A stretch of DNA of 64,000 nucleotides from Asticcacaulis benevestitus DSM 16100 = ATCC BAA-896 (GCF_000376105.1 NZ_AQWM01000013.1:46775-110774), one strand, 5' to 3'. Numbered from the stretch's first letter, positions 52,978-61,407 are shown. A program made the numbers and translations. The notes: generated from the sequence alone by a model not told the origin.

Positions 52978-54177
52978 ATGGCCATGAACAGTTCACCTAT
53001 CAGCCCAAACAATGCTCCGGTGTCGGGTGCCTTTGCGGTCGATATTTCGCGCGGCACCCTCAATAGTCGCGTGTCGTCGGAATGGTGGAACCGTCCCGAC
53101 GATGAGCGTTTTCTCAATCTGGATGACCTCTATCGTTCCGTTAAAGCCCGCGCAGATAGCACGACCGTGCGAACCGTGCGTAGCAATGCGGTTGAGGTGG
53201 TTGCTAACCGCTTGGACAATGAACGACTGCAACTCTTGGTGCCGGGACGAGATGAACCCATTGCCCCGACCCATTGGAGCTTTGGCCAACTTTGCAATCT
53301 GGTCGGCGCCCCTGCCTCTTATTTGCGCCATCTGCCCGCCTCCATAGCCGGGATCAACCTGCAACATGGACTGATCGACCACAGGGGCGAAATGCTCAAA
53401 GCCCTTGAGACCGAAGGCGGGCAGCTCGAATTGCGCGCCGTAACAGGCCCTGACTATGGCCGCATCTGGGATCATGAACTTGTCGGCGCGGTCAGGCGAA
53501 TTGCTGGCAACGGGACAGGCGATACACGCTGGAAAGTCCCCGGTGTGCTGGACTGGTCAACTATGCGGCATAACCCCTATGTCGATGTGACCAAGGAAAC
53601 AACTACGCTTTATGCCAGTGACCGGGATGTGTTCGTGTTTCTGGTCGATGACGCCCACCCCATTGAAGCGGGCCGCTTGCCTAATGGTGAGCCCGATCTT
53701 TATTTCCGGGGGTTCTATGCGTGGAACAGCGAAGTCGGCTCAAAGACCCTTGGCATCGCCTCCTTTTACCTGCGCGGGGTTTGTCAGAATCGCAATCTAT
53801 GGGGGGTGGAAGGGTTCGAGGAAATCCGCATTCGCCATTCAAAACTGGCCGCGAACCGCTTCGTGCAGGAAGCGGCCCCCGCCTTGCGACGGTTTGCCGA
53901 CTCCTCACCGCAGGCCTTTATCACCGGTATCAAAAACGCCCGCGAAACCCTTGTGGCAAAGACCGATGATGAGCGCACCGCATTTCTGACTAAGCGCGGT
54001 TTCACCAAGCCCGAGACAGCCAAAATCATTGAAACCGTGCTGAAAGAAGAAGACCGTAAACCCCAGAGCGTTTTCGACTTTGTGCAGGGGATTACGGCTT
54101 TGGCCCGTGGCAAGAAACATCAGGATGCCAGACTTGAGCTTGAGGGCAAGGCCAAGAAGCTGATGGCCGCCGTTTAA
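52978..54177 (+). CDS. DUF932 (phage/plasmid-like) protein
   Basis: 399-aa protein of the DUF932/TIGR03299 type: WSFGQLCNLVGAPASYLRHLPA, the YGRIWDHELVGAVRRI segment, DRDVFVFLVDD, and RGFYAWNSEVGSKTLGIASFYLRGVCQNRNLWG (landmarks in order). These proteins occur on phages and plasmids beside replication or anti-restriction genes; function unknown. Start codon could be ATG at 52978 or 52984, both after AGGGGGG. A perfect terminator follows the stop. Confidence 0.88.
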   Translation: MAMNSSPISPNNAPVSGAFAVDISRGTLNSRVSSEWWNRPDDERFLNLDDLYRSVKARADSTTVRTVRSNAVEVVANRLDNERLQLLVPGRDEPIAPTHWSFGQLCNLVGAPASYLRHLPASIAGINLQHGLIDHRGEMLKALETEGGQLELRAVTGPDYGRIWDHELVGAVRRIAGNGTGDTRWKVPGVLDWSTMRHNPYVDVTKETTTLYASDRDVFVFLVDDAHPIEAGRLPNGEPDLYFRGFYAWNSEVGSKTLGIASFYLRGVCQNRNLWGVEGFEEIRIRHSKLAANRFVQEAAPALRRFADSSPQAFITGIKNARETLVAKTDDERTAFLTKRGFTKPETAKIIETVLKEEDRKPQSVFDFVQGITALARGKKHQDARLELEGKAKKLMAAV

Positions 54178-54203
54178 GTCATCCCGCCCATATCCAACTA
54201 TTG

Positions 54204-54236
54204 ACCGCGCAAGCTGTTCACTTGCGCGGTTTTCTT
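54204..54236 (+). terminator. Rho-independent terminator of the DUF932 operon
   Basis: ACCGCGCAAG (54204-54213), 7-base loop, CTTGCGCGGT (54221-54230), then TTTCTT. A 10-bp perfect stem 27 bases after the stop codon. Confidence 0.92.
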
Positions 54237-54546
54237 ATGGTCGCGCGCCTCCGGCACGCGGCTTTTTACGCCCACCCACCCCGCGCGTTTAAGTAAGAGG
54301 GAGATGCGCAACGTGGATCTGGTACACCTAACTCAATACCTGGGATGTCCTACACTTCGTAAGGGTCACAGGACCGTGTCTGATTGCTGTCACCGCATGA
54401 TGAGGTGCCCGAAAGTCTTGGTCATGACCAAGGAATATTATGGTCGGACTCTGTTATTTTAACTAGATGCAGGATAGGCTACAGCCGGAAATTGCAATGC
54501 AATTTTCTGTTGGATGTGTTCGGGTTGTGGATTGAGGGGCCGCGCG
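54237..54546. other. Probable oriT region upstream of mobC
   Basis: About 310 non-coding bases between the DUF932 terminator and mobC. CTTGGTCATGACCAAG at 54417-54432 is a perfect 16-bp palindrome, followed by an A/T-rich stretch (GGAATATTATGG, CTGTTATTTTAACTAG). An inverted repeat next to AT-rich DNA directly upstream of mobC/relaxase is the usual oriT layout, but no nick motif was recognised. Confidence 0.5.
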
Positions 54547-55104
54547 ATGGGGGATTTACCGACGCCAAAATGGCGAAGGCCACGACAGATTACGGTTGAC
54601 CTGCGGGGGCTTCACGAGCCGTGGCTTGCCTGGTGCAAAGCTCAGAGCTTAAAGCCCAGTGACGCCGTGAGACGGGCGATAGCGAAGCTGGTGAGCGGGC
54701 CCGTGCCTGCACAATCAAGTTTGATGGTGTTGGTCGCAGAGCGGCCGACCATACGTCATGAGATTGCCCTGACGGCCTCAGAGCAGGGACGGGTAGCGGC
54801 CATGGCCGAGGCCGACGGCCTATCCATTACGAAATGGATTGTGGCCCTCATCCGGGCGCGTCTAACCGGCACGGCTCAGTTCGGCCAGGAAGAGCTTGAG
54901 GCTCTGGCGCAGTCCAACTTGCAGATGCTCGCTATTGGTCGAAACCTGAACGCCCTGGCCAAGGCCGCGAACATGCGTGGCGGTGCCGGCGCTCAGGAGG
55001 CCCGCGATATCCGGGATCTGGAGGCAGAGATACGAAGCCATGTCGCCAAGGTCTCGAACCTGATGACGGGGAATGCGGCCCGTTGGAGGTTGCATGGTGA
55101 GTAG
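54547..55104 (+). CDS. mobC: MobC-like relaxosome accessory protein
   Basis: 185-aa protein. The C-terminal half (FGQEELEALAQSNLQMLAIGRNLNALAKAANM) carries the MobC signature G-R-N-L-N-x-L-A, and the segment HEIALTASEQGRVAAMAEADGLSITKWIVALIRARL resembles the ribbon-helix-helix part of accessory mobilisation proteins. It binds oriT and helps the relaxase. ATG at 54547 follows GAGGGG. The relaxase ATG lies inside its last codons. Confidence 0.82.
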   Translation: MGDLPTPKWRRPRQITVDLRGLHEPWLAWCKAQSLKPSDAVRRAIAKLVSGPVPAQSSLMVLVAERPTIRHEIALTASEQGRVAAMAEADGLSITKWIVALIRARLTGTAQFGQEELEALAQSNLQMLAIGRNLNALAKAANMRGGAGAQEARDIRDLEAEIRSHVAKVSNLMTGNAARWRLHGE

Positions 55105-56095
55105 GGCACGTATTGATGGGATGTTGCTAGATTGGGGGGCGAGCCTCTTCAATCAGCCACCGACGCTCCATACCAAGGGGGCGCCTCGAAACGTCCTGAC
55201 CGGACGCCTGCCAAAGGTGCGTAAAGGGAAGGCGACCAAGGGCGGCACACTCTCGAACGCCGACGGCATACGCGCCAAGCTCCGCGCCGTAGTCAAACGC
55301 GCGCCTGAGGTGATGGTGAAGATTTCCGGCGGCGGGAAGGGGATGATCCAGATCAAAAACCACATGGATTACATTTCCCGAAATGGCCAGATTGAATTGG
55401 AAACACAGGATGGTGAGGTTGTGAACGGCCGCGCTGAACTTCAGATGCTGCGCGACGAATGGAAGTACGGCGGGTTTCAGGTAGCGGAAGAGGGCGAGGT
55501 TAAGGACGCCTTCAATATCGTTTTGTCGATGCCGGAGGGAACGCCAGCCCTTGCTGTGAAAAACGCGGCGCGGGATTTTGCCGCAAGGGAGTTCGGAGGC
55601 TACCAGTATGCGATGGCCCTGCACACCTATGATACCGATCCGGATCAAGACCCCGCCAAACACCCTCATGTGCACCTGACGGTCAAGGCGCGAGGACTGG
55701 ATGGTACGAGGCTCAATCCTCGCAAGGTGGATTTACAGCGCTGGCGCGAAGGGTTTGCTTACGCGCTACGCGAGCATGGGGTGGAGGCGGCGGCAACGTC
55801 TCGGCAAGCCCGGCTGAAAACCGAGCGAAGCGAGAAGAAGTCAGTTCAGGAAATGAAACATCGCGGCGAAGCTTTGCATAGCGTTGGCAAGGGGGCTGCC
55901 GGCGCCGACCGCGTTGCGAAGGCGAGATCCACAGAGGCTGATGTCCGCCGGAAGTATGCAAATCTGGTGGTGGCTCTGAATGCGTCGCCTGACGTTCAGG
56001 ATCAGCGCTTAGGCGGAGAGTTGTCGGATCGCTTTAGGTTGACTAGGCCCATTGACCAGGAGCCGAAAGATCGTCCAACTGGTCGTGAACGCTAA
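55094..56095 (+). CDS. Relaxase / mobilisation nuclease
   Basis: 333-aa relaxase. After a variable N-terminus come the candidate catalytic Tyr region (KNHMDYISRNGQIELE), a central DAFNIVLSMPEGTP strand, and the metal site HTYDTDPDQDPAKHPHVHLTVKARG, with three His as in MobA/VirD2 relaxases. The tail is Lys/Arg/Gln-rich. ATG at 55094 follows GGAGG five bases before and overlaps mobC by 11 bases. It nicks oriT and pilots the strand to VirD4. It lacks the LPD7 domain that is encoded at the end of the vir operon. Confidence 0.85.
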   Translation: MVSRARIDGMLLDWGASLFNQPPTLHTKGAPRNVLTGRLPKVRKGKATKGGTLSNADGIRAKLRAVVKRAPEVMVKISGGGKGMIQIKNHMDYISRNGQIELETQDGEVVNGRAELQMLRDEWKYGGFQVAEEGEVKDAFNIVLSMPEGTPALAVKNAARDFAAREFGGYQYAMALHTYDTDPDQDPAKHPHVHLTVKARGLDGTRLNPRKVDLQRWREGFAYALREHGVEAAATSRQARLKTERSEKKSVQEMKHRGEALHSVGKGAAGADRVAKARSTEADVRRKYANLVVALNASPDVQDQRLGGELSDRFRLTRPIDQEPKDRPTGRER

Positions 56096-56109
56096 GTTAG
56101 GCATTTGGA

Positions 56110-56802
56110 TCAAACGGTTTTAAACATTTCGAGTGTTTGCTTCAGAGATACGAGCATCTCGTCATAGGTCAGCACTTGAGCCTGAATACCTTCAACTCTC
56201 ACATGCTCACGACGATATGTTAGCCGCTGGTGTTCGAGTGGGCCGACAATACCCTTGTCACGACCACATATGACAAGGTAATTCGCGGATTTAATCGGGC
56301 CGCCAAAATTGCTTTCCAGAGTAGCATCGGTCTTGTGATACGAGTGGTAGCTGGCCCAATCCACGGTTTGCCCAAAGCCATGTTCCAGTTCGGGCGACCA
56401 GTTGCGATATTGAGCGGTGCCTTTTTTGCCAAACAGGCTGAATTCATTCGCGCCTTCGAATTCGACCAGCAGGAAACGTCTCAGATTGTTGTTCCCGACA
56501 ACAAAATCAGTTCGATACAGCCCACCTAAACCTAGCTCCCACTTATAGAGGTCTGGAACGACTACGTTTCCGATCGTGCCGATCAGGATAGACATATGAG
56601 GTCGACTTTTAATTTCGTCGACGACGATTTTCTCGTTCACAAATCCGACAGTCGAGAACCAAGCCTCAAAGCTTGAAAGCTCGGCCTCCGCTGCTTGGAG
56701 GTCGAGTTTGAAGGGCAGCAATAGGCTCATTATTTCTGGCTGGCGGCAGAAAAGCTCAGTACGTTCAAAATCCGTGGAACGGAGTTTACGGGCTTTTCCC
56801 AT
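56110..56802 (-). CDS. Shedu-like (DUF4263) nuclease-domain protein
   Basis: 230-aa protein. It follows the Shedu/DUF4263 core: YRTDFVVGNNNLRRFLLVEFEGANEF (D and E-x-E of a PD-(D/E)XK-type site, with Glu in place of the usual Lys), HGFGQTVDWASYHSYH, SANYLVICGRD, and the terminal VLTYDEMLVSLKQTLEMF. Shedu proteins are single-gene anti-phage nucleases. This copy is short and may be the catalytic part only. Its start lies 73 bases inside the end of an upstream small gene in another frame, so a coupled pair or a frameshifted larger protein is possible. Confidence 0.7.
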   Translation of the reverse strand: MGKARKLRSTDFERTELFCRQPEIMSLLLPFKLDLQAAEAELSSFEAWFSTVGFVNEKIVVDEIKSRPHMSILIGTIGNVVVPDLYKWELGLGGLYRTDFVVGNNNLRRFLLVEFEGANEFSLFGKKGTAQYRNWSPELEHGFGQTVDWASYHSYHKTDATLESNFGGPIKSANYLVICGRDKGIVGPLEHQRLTYRREHVRVEGIQAQVLTYDEMLVSLKQTLEMFKTV

Positions 56803-56975
56803 AAAACCCGAGTGGCTTTGCCAATTCTCGAAACAAAGTGTCCGCTCGATGTCGACGTGGTATTAGCTACTGAAGGCTCTGCCAGAACTTTTTTGAGTTC
56901 AGTTGTTTCCTTAGGTGAAAGAGTCGAGACTTGGATTTTCGCTTGCGGCGCAATCTCGTAAGTTTCGCTGATCAT
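56730..56975 (-). CDS. Small protein upstream of Shedu-like gene
   Basis: 81-aa protein (MISETYEIAPQAKIQVSTL; later GHFVSRIGKATRVLWEK and ILNVLSF). GAGGTG stands five bases before the ATG. The segment VSRIGKATRVLWE looks a little like small toxin-type strands, and the open frame overlaps the Shedu-like gene by 73 bases, so it may be a regulator, or the N-terminal part of the same protein broken by a frameshift. No family recognised. Confidence 0.5.
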   Translation of the reverse strand: MISETYEIAPQAKIQVSTLSPKETTELKKVLAEPSVANTTSTSSGHFVSRIGKATRVLWEKPVNSVPRILNVLSFSAASQK

Positions 56976-57155
56976 GGGTTCACCTCATTGCGATGTTTTC
57001 GCCAGCATAGCATTATACTGTTTAAAATGGCCTTCCGGAATGGAAAGTCAAGATTCATCTAACTCCAAAGATTCGCAGATGCTGGACTTTAGCACCTTTT
57101 TGAAGGCTCTGCCGAATTTTTTGGCCAATCTTGGACCTTTGGTTTTGACGGGACA

Positions 57156-58124
57156 TTAAGCGCGCCAATGGATAATTTGCCAGCGAAGGTCGACACTGCC
57201 TCCGACAGCGACGATCAATGCCGCCTCGGCTTCAAAGCGGTTCATAAAACTTAACGCAGGCTGATAGGTATAGCTTCCCGACGCAGGATCAATAAATTCG
57301 AATTCAGAGTCGTCGTAATCGGCTTTGCTCGTACCATCTCCGCTACCGTAAATGCCGACAAGCAAGAGCGCATGTGAGTTTATGCCGTCGCCAAGAGTAA
57401 CCCAGAGCGGACCGTACCGGCCCAACGTTTCCCGCCAAAATGCCAAAGTGTATGATGCGGGAGGTTCGGCAACCATTGATAAGGTTGCAAACCCACGCTC
57501 AGCCCCGCTGGGTAATCCTGTGTCGTGTAGATAACTATCGAGATAATCACCTCCGAGACTCGTTAATGCGTCGGTCACAGGAACGACACGTTTCTGCTTC
57601 CAAGACAGCATCATGGTGTAAACCGTTGCCCAGCACCCCATCGAAGTTACTTGCTTCATGGGCGGTACGTCCCACCTTACGGACGTTTTGTTGGATGAAT
57701 AGGTTCTGCGTGCCACTGCAGCCGACTCCGTCCTTTCGATCGCCCCTTTGCCTTTCAATATTTGACGATCAGCAGGCGCGCCCCCAGTTGAAGGCAAGTT
57801 TATCCCAAACATCCCAAGGACGGCATCGTCCACGACACCCCAGACCAAATTCTGCCCCGTGAGGTGGGAGCTTGAGGAGTCGTTACTGATGACTTTAGCC
57901 CCAAGGGACGCGGCGGCAGTCGACAGTATTTCTGTTTTAACCTGAGCATCGACGGCTCCAGTGAAATTCACCTGGTAATCGACATCGGCAATGAGTTCAG
58001 ACTTGATCATAGTCACTGTCTTGGGATTTTGCTGCACGCGCAGCTTGATTGCTTCGCTGCATTCCTTGCTTCTGTTTCGAATATGTTTCAACACAACTGC
58101 GTCAGTAAGTTCTAGCAGTCGCAC
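57156..58124 (-). CDS. Papain-like cysteine peptidase with RpoA-CTD-like N-terminus (5' truncated?)
   Basis: 322-aa frame starting GTG. The C-terminal half carries a papain-like (C70/AvrRpt2-type) triad: Cys in KQVTSMGCWATVYTMML, His in GINSHALLLVGIYG and Asp in FEFIDPASGSY. The first 35 residues continue upstream of the GTG as LNNAGIDTLTNVRLLELTD before a TAG; with KHIRNRSKECSEAIKLRV this matches the two-helix-hairpin core of RNA polymerase alpha C-terminal domains. So the true start is probably lost at a recombination joint near 58160. Effector or processing protease; unsure. Confidence 0.65.
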   Translation of the reverse strand: MRLLELTDAVVLKHIRNRSKECSEAIKLRVQQNPKTVTMIKSELIADVDYQVNFTGAVDAQVKTEILSTAAASLGAKVISNDSSSSHLTGQNLVWGVVDDAVLGMFGINLPSTGGAPADRQILKGKGAIERTESAAVARRTYSSNKTSVRWDVPPMKQVTSMGCWATVYTMMLSWKQKRVVPVTDALTSLGGDYLDSYLHDTGLPSGAERGFATLSMVAEPPASYTLAFWRETLGRYGPLWVTLGDGINSHALLLVGIYGSGDGTSKADYDDSEFEFIDPASGSYTYQPALSFMNRFEAEAALIVAVGGSVDLRWQIIHWRA

Positions 58125-58160
58125 ATTGGTCAGGGTATCGATGCCAGCATTGTTGAGACT

Positions 58161-58346
58161 GTGCTATCGCGCAGGATAGATGACCTGGAACCGGAATTGA
58201 CCCGCCATGGTTATGACGTCAGAACCCTTTGCGATCAGTTTGACGCCGAAGCCGTGGAAATCTGCCAGCTCATGCGGGGTAACCTAAACCCTCAGCGGAC
58301 GAACGAATTGATCGACGAAATGCGTGCCGCTGGGCTGCCCCGCTGA
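58161..58346 (+). pseudogene. C-terminal remnant of an unidentified gene
   Basis: 61-codon frame (RIDDLEPELTRHGYDVRTLC ... RTNELIDEMRAAGLP). Regular acidic/helical composition and good codon use suggest it is the end of a real, now truncated gene rather than chance. It starts at the presumed joint that also cuts the peptidase gene on the other strand. Family not known to me. Confidence 0.45.
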
Positions 58347-58371
58347 CCTGTCTCCAGCAATCGGCGCCATC

Positions 58372-58461
58372 GTCTCACGATCTTGCGTCTGTCTCAGGGA
58401 TTGTGAACAGTGTCTCACGTAATGTGCGCGCGTCGCGCGTTTCAGTCTCAACTAATGTGCG
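58372..58461. repeat. Degenerate GTCTCA...TGCG direct repeats
   Basis: Four related units: GTCTCACGATCTTGCG (58372), GTCTCAGGGATTGTGA (58391), GTCTCACGTAATGTGC (58412), GTCTCAACTAATGTGCG (58445). They lie in a gene-free gap (58347-58653) between remnants and resemble recombinase or transposon end binding sites. No inverted partner found. Confidence 0.5.
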
Positions 58462-58653
58462 TCAAAACCGAACTTGAATCTCGCGTCGAGCCCTTCATTA
58501 TTGCGCGTCAGTACAGCTAATGACCAAACAATTGCAACACCGGGAGCGAGAGCCGTTAAGGCAGATGCGGTTTGAATGGCCCGCGGCCGGCGCTACTCTT
58601 GTGCGAAACAGCATAGCGTTCTATATTTGTTCTTATTTCGCATATATCGATAG

Positions 58654-59199
58654 GTGAACAAGGCCTTGTGGGACGCCAAGACAATTACGGTGCTTGCCAA
58701 AAACCGCGAGGGGCTGGTCGTCGACATAGAGATGCATTGGGGTCTGATCCCAGCGACCTATACCGGCTTTGTCGAGTCCTGGGAGGCGAGCACGGTGAAT
58801 GCGCGATTGGAAACAGTGGCCGACTTGCCGTCTTTTCAAAATGCCTGGACCTTAAAGCGCCGGGTCATCATTCCCGTGGAAACATACGTCCAGAAGGTTT
58901 CGACCGGCCTCAATGTGTTCGGCGGAAAGCCGGTCGCGAAAAAAGTCGCTATCACCCGTGCGGACGGTAAGCCTTTTGGGGTCGCCGGCATTTATGATCA
59001 TGCCAAGACGATGGATGGGCCCATATTATCCGTGGCTTCGTTGACCCGGCACCCAGGCCCTCGCATGGCGAAGGTGCACGACCGTGAACCGGTCGTTGTC
59101 GATTTCGAAAACTGGCGAGCCTGGCTGGACGGGTCTGACGAGGTCGATCTTTCAACGCCTTGGGCCGACGATGCTTTTGAGCTGAAGCCAGCACGGTAG
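58654..59199 (+). pseudogene. SRAP (YedK-like) gene lacking its catalytic N-terminus
   Basis: 181-codon frame with SRAP motifs: HWGLIPATYTGFVESWEASTVNARLETV (the WGL-x-P and NAR-x-E parts), RRVIIPVETYV, GVAGIYDH, and KVHDREPVVV. SRAP proteins start Met-Cys, and Cys2 binds abasic DNA. Here about 40 residues including Cys2 are missing and the frame begins with GTG without a ribosome site. It is therefore most likely an inactive remnant. Confidence 0.8.
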
Positions 59200-59219
59200 A
59201 CGCTGGCCCTGTGCCGCTT

Positions 59220-59750
59220 TTAGAAAAGACTTGGCTGTCCCGCCGTGGGTATTGCCATCGCTCCAGGTTCAGTCGGACCGTCTGCTTTTGCGCTCCGAGC
59301 AACGATTTTCAGCGTGCCGTCCGGCAGTGGCCGCTGCAGTTTCAACGCCTCTTCCGTTGGCGCCGTCAGCCAGGTTTCGACGTCTTCAACCGTCCTCAGG
59401 AACACCGGCATGGCTTTGGGGTGGATGGCCTTGACCTCCTCATTGGCCTCGGTCGTCAGGAAAGCGTAGAGGTCGTCGGTCGTTTCGCCGTCTTTTACCT
59501 TGCGCACAGATGTCCATTGCGGCGTCCAGATGCCGGCAAAGAAGAAGAGGGGGCGGCTTTCATCGAGAGCAAACCACGTGTTCTGTTTGGATCCGGACGC
59601 CTGGTCGGGCTCGCAGAACGAGGTCGCTGGCACAACGCACCGGCTTTCCACGCCCAGCCATCGCCGCCAGTGAGGTGAGGCGACATTGCGCACGTTCGTG
59701 ACGCCGGAATCGTAATTCTTGCCCTCCAAGGCAAATTTAGGGGAAGGCAT
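59220..59750 (-). pseudogene. Second SRAP gene, truncated at its 5' end
   Basis: 176-codon frame: [82 protein letters not shown], all SRAP landmarks of a different subfamily from the neighbour. It starts at [12 protein letters not shown], a segment that is internal in full-length relatives (after WG), so about 70 residues with the catalytic Cys are missing. The break coincides exactly with the start of the DnaE2 remnant on the other strand. Confidence 0.8.
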
Positions 59751-59753
59751 AAT

Positions 59754-60113
59754 GTCAGGCAGCGGCCGGGATCGGCCAATGGCGTTATCTTCATGACCAT
59801 CGAAGATGAGACTGGTGACGCCAATATCGTTGTCTGGGAAAAGGTCGGGCTGAAATACAAGCGCGCCGTCTATGGCTCAAGCCTGGTCCTGATCACCGGC
59901 TTCATCCAGAAGGAAGGCGACGTCGTCCACCTTATTGCCCGCACCGTCGTCGACTTGTCGCATATGCTGGCCAGCGTCGGCGACCGTGACACGCCGCTCC
60001 AGGTGCCGCACCAGCCGGGAGACGAACTGAGGAACGGGGGGGGGGGCGTCGATCCGAGGGTCGCGCGGCAGGGAAGGGGGCAAATACAGCACCGAAGCCG
60101 GGATTTCAGATGA
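59754..60113 (+). pseudogene. dnaE2: C-terminal fragment of error-prone DNA polymerase DnaE2
   Basis: About 119 codons, [64 protein letters not shown] and the normal ending SRDFR. This is the OB-fold C-terminus of DnaE2/ImuC, the translesion polymerase of the ImuA-ImuB-DnaE2 cassette. The remaining 900-odd residues are absent, so it is a remnant joined to the truncated SRAP gene. A run of ten G near 60036 may be an additional frameshift spot. Confidence 0.85.
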
Positions 60114-60118
60114 AATGT

Positions 60119-60826
60119 TTAATTCACAAATAGCTGTTTGAGGATGGCCTCGCCTGAATCCGTTAAACATTGACGTAACTCGGGGATGGGCACGAGCGCA
60201 ATATCATCCGAAACCTGAGCCAGACGGCGTTTCATGAAATCGCGGCGTACTTCGTCGACTTCCTCAGGCAGCACGAAGCTTTGGAAAAACCGGGCAACAC
60301 ATGTGAAGACATAGAGACCATGAAAGACGCCACTGACGGGGCGCAAAGACATTCTCCAAGGTGAGAACAGCTCACTTTGACCTTTGAATAGTGGCTGGAT
60401 ACGTTCAAGATTGCTGAGGTTAAGATGCATTGCTTCGTGAACGATCGCCTCAGCGACACGCAGGTCACGCACCAAGGACGACTGCGGTACGGAGACATAT
60501 ATCCGCTCAGGCCATTGCGGCTCACTATGGCTCACATCGTATTCATCGCTCGGTGCCTTAAGAAGAGCAATTTCTCCTACACAGCGTCTTATGCGCTCCA
60601 GAAGCGACGGCGCTTTTGCGAGCAAAATATCGACATCATCCATTGCTGCGATAGCAGATTCTGGTACGGGCGTCGGCAAACACACAACGCCACGCTTGCC
60701 TAATGCCGCAGCAGTCGCTTCATTCACGGTTGCCAGTTTTGAACGAAGTGGGGTTTCGCAAAACGATGCGAACTCAATCGGTAACAGCCAGGGCTCGCCA
60801 CCGGCAACTAGCGCGGCATTCGTCAC
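60119..60826 (-). CDS. HExxH-type peptide beta-hydroxylase-like protein of the RiPP operon
   Basis: 235-aa protein with EAIVHEAMHLNLSNL near residue 130, an HExxH metal motif followed by a downstream Glu/His-rich helix. HExxH-containing proteins of this length beside radical SAM maturases are classed as putative peptide-modifying enzymes; some are 2-oxoglutarate-dependent hydroxylases and not proteases. The rest is helical with ending DDIALVPIPELRQCLTDSGEAIL. It overlaps the oxygenase gene by four bases (ATGA-type), so it is the fourth gene of the operon. Confidence 0.75.
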   Translation of the reverse strand: MTNAALVAGGEPWLLPIEFASFCETPLRSKLATVNEATAAALGKRGVVCLPTPVPESAIAAMDDVDILLAKAPSLLERIRRCVGEIALLKAPSDEYDVSHSEPQWPERIYVSVPQSSLVRDLRVAEAIVHEAMHLNLSNLERIQPLFKGQSELFSPWRMSLRPVSGVFHGLYVFTCVARFFQSFVLPEEVDEVRRDFMKRRLAQVSDDIALVPIPELRQCLTDSGEAILKQLFVN

Positions 60827-61407
60827 TGCGCCCGCCGAAAGGTATATACGAGCGTGAACCGCTCCCCATTATGAATGGTGGACACTGCATGAAATGACTG
60901 CGGTGAAATTTCAAAGCCGAAGCCAGAGTTGTGGTCAGGTACGACGATATCCGCGATGTCCTCAGGGCGACGGCTGTTGAACAGCATCAGCAAACCGCCC
61001 TTGTCCGCATCCCACCCCTCATTAACCTGGATCAGCATTCGATGAGTTTCTTCCTCACCGATGAAATCATTATGCACACGAATTGTCTGCCCCGGGACAA
61101 GTTTATGCGCAGCGATTTCCACCATAGTTATCTTGCCCATATAGGTGAGCCCTGCCGAGAGAAGGCTTTCTATAGATGCGATAAAGTCAGGCGAAGTCAG
61201 AAAATTCAGGTCTTCCGGCAGCGGCGACGAAAGCAGACTGAATTCGTACTGTTCGTAAAATTCTTCAATGACGAGTTGCCAGGGCGCGTCGTTTCGCAAC
61301 CAGTCCAGCACCCGCGCGGCAAGGTTTTCCGATAAGAGATCATCAACGCGGAAATGCGCGAACGGTGTCGTGGATTGAGCGGTGAATGATGTGTTCAGTT
61401 GGCTCAT
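60823..61407 (-). CDS. 2OG-Fe(II) oxygenase of the RiPP operon (YhhC-like)
   Basis: 194-aa protein of the prolyl-hydroxylase-like 2OG-Fe(II) family. Iron ligands fit HNDFIGEEETHRMLIQV (H-x-D) and SPQSFHAVSTIHNGERFTLVYTF (distal His, and Arg for 2-oxoglutarate). GGLLMLFNSRRPEDI is the typical central strand-loop. Oxygenases of this kind occur next to cyclophane-forming radical SAM enzymes and hydroxylate the cyclised peptide. Start overlaps the maturase stop as ATGA. Confidence 0.85.
   Translation of the reverse strand: MSQLNTSFTAQSTTPFAHFRVDDLLSENLAARVLDWLRNDAPWQLVIEEFYEQYEFSLLSSPLPEDLNFLTSPDFIASIESLLSAGLTYMGKITMVEIAAHKLVPGQTIRVHNDFIGEEETHRMLIQVNEGWDADKGGLLMLFNSRRPEDIADIVVPDHNSGFGFEISPQSFHAVSTIHNGERFTLVYTFRRAQ

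Noticed and set aside
58654..59750. Functional SRAP/YedK proteins
   Set aside because: Both lack the N-terminal Met-Cys catalytic residue and part of the first domain.
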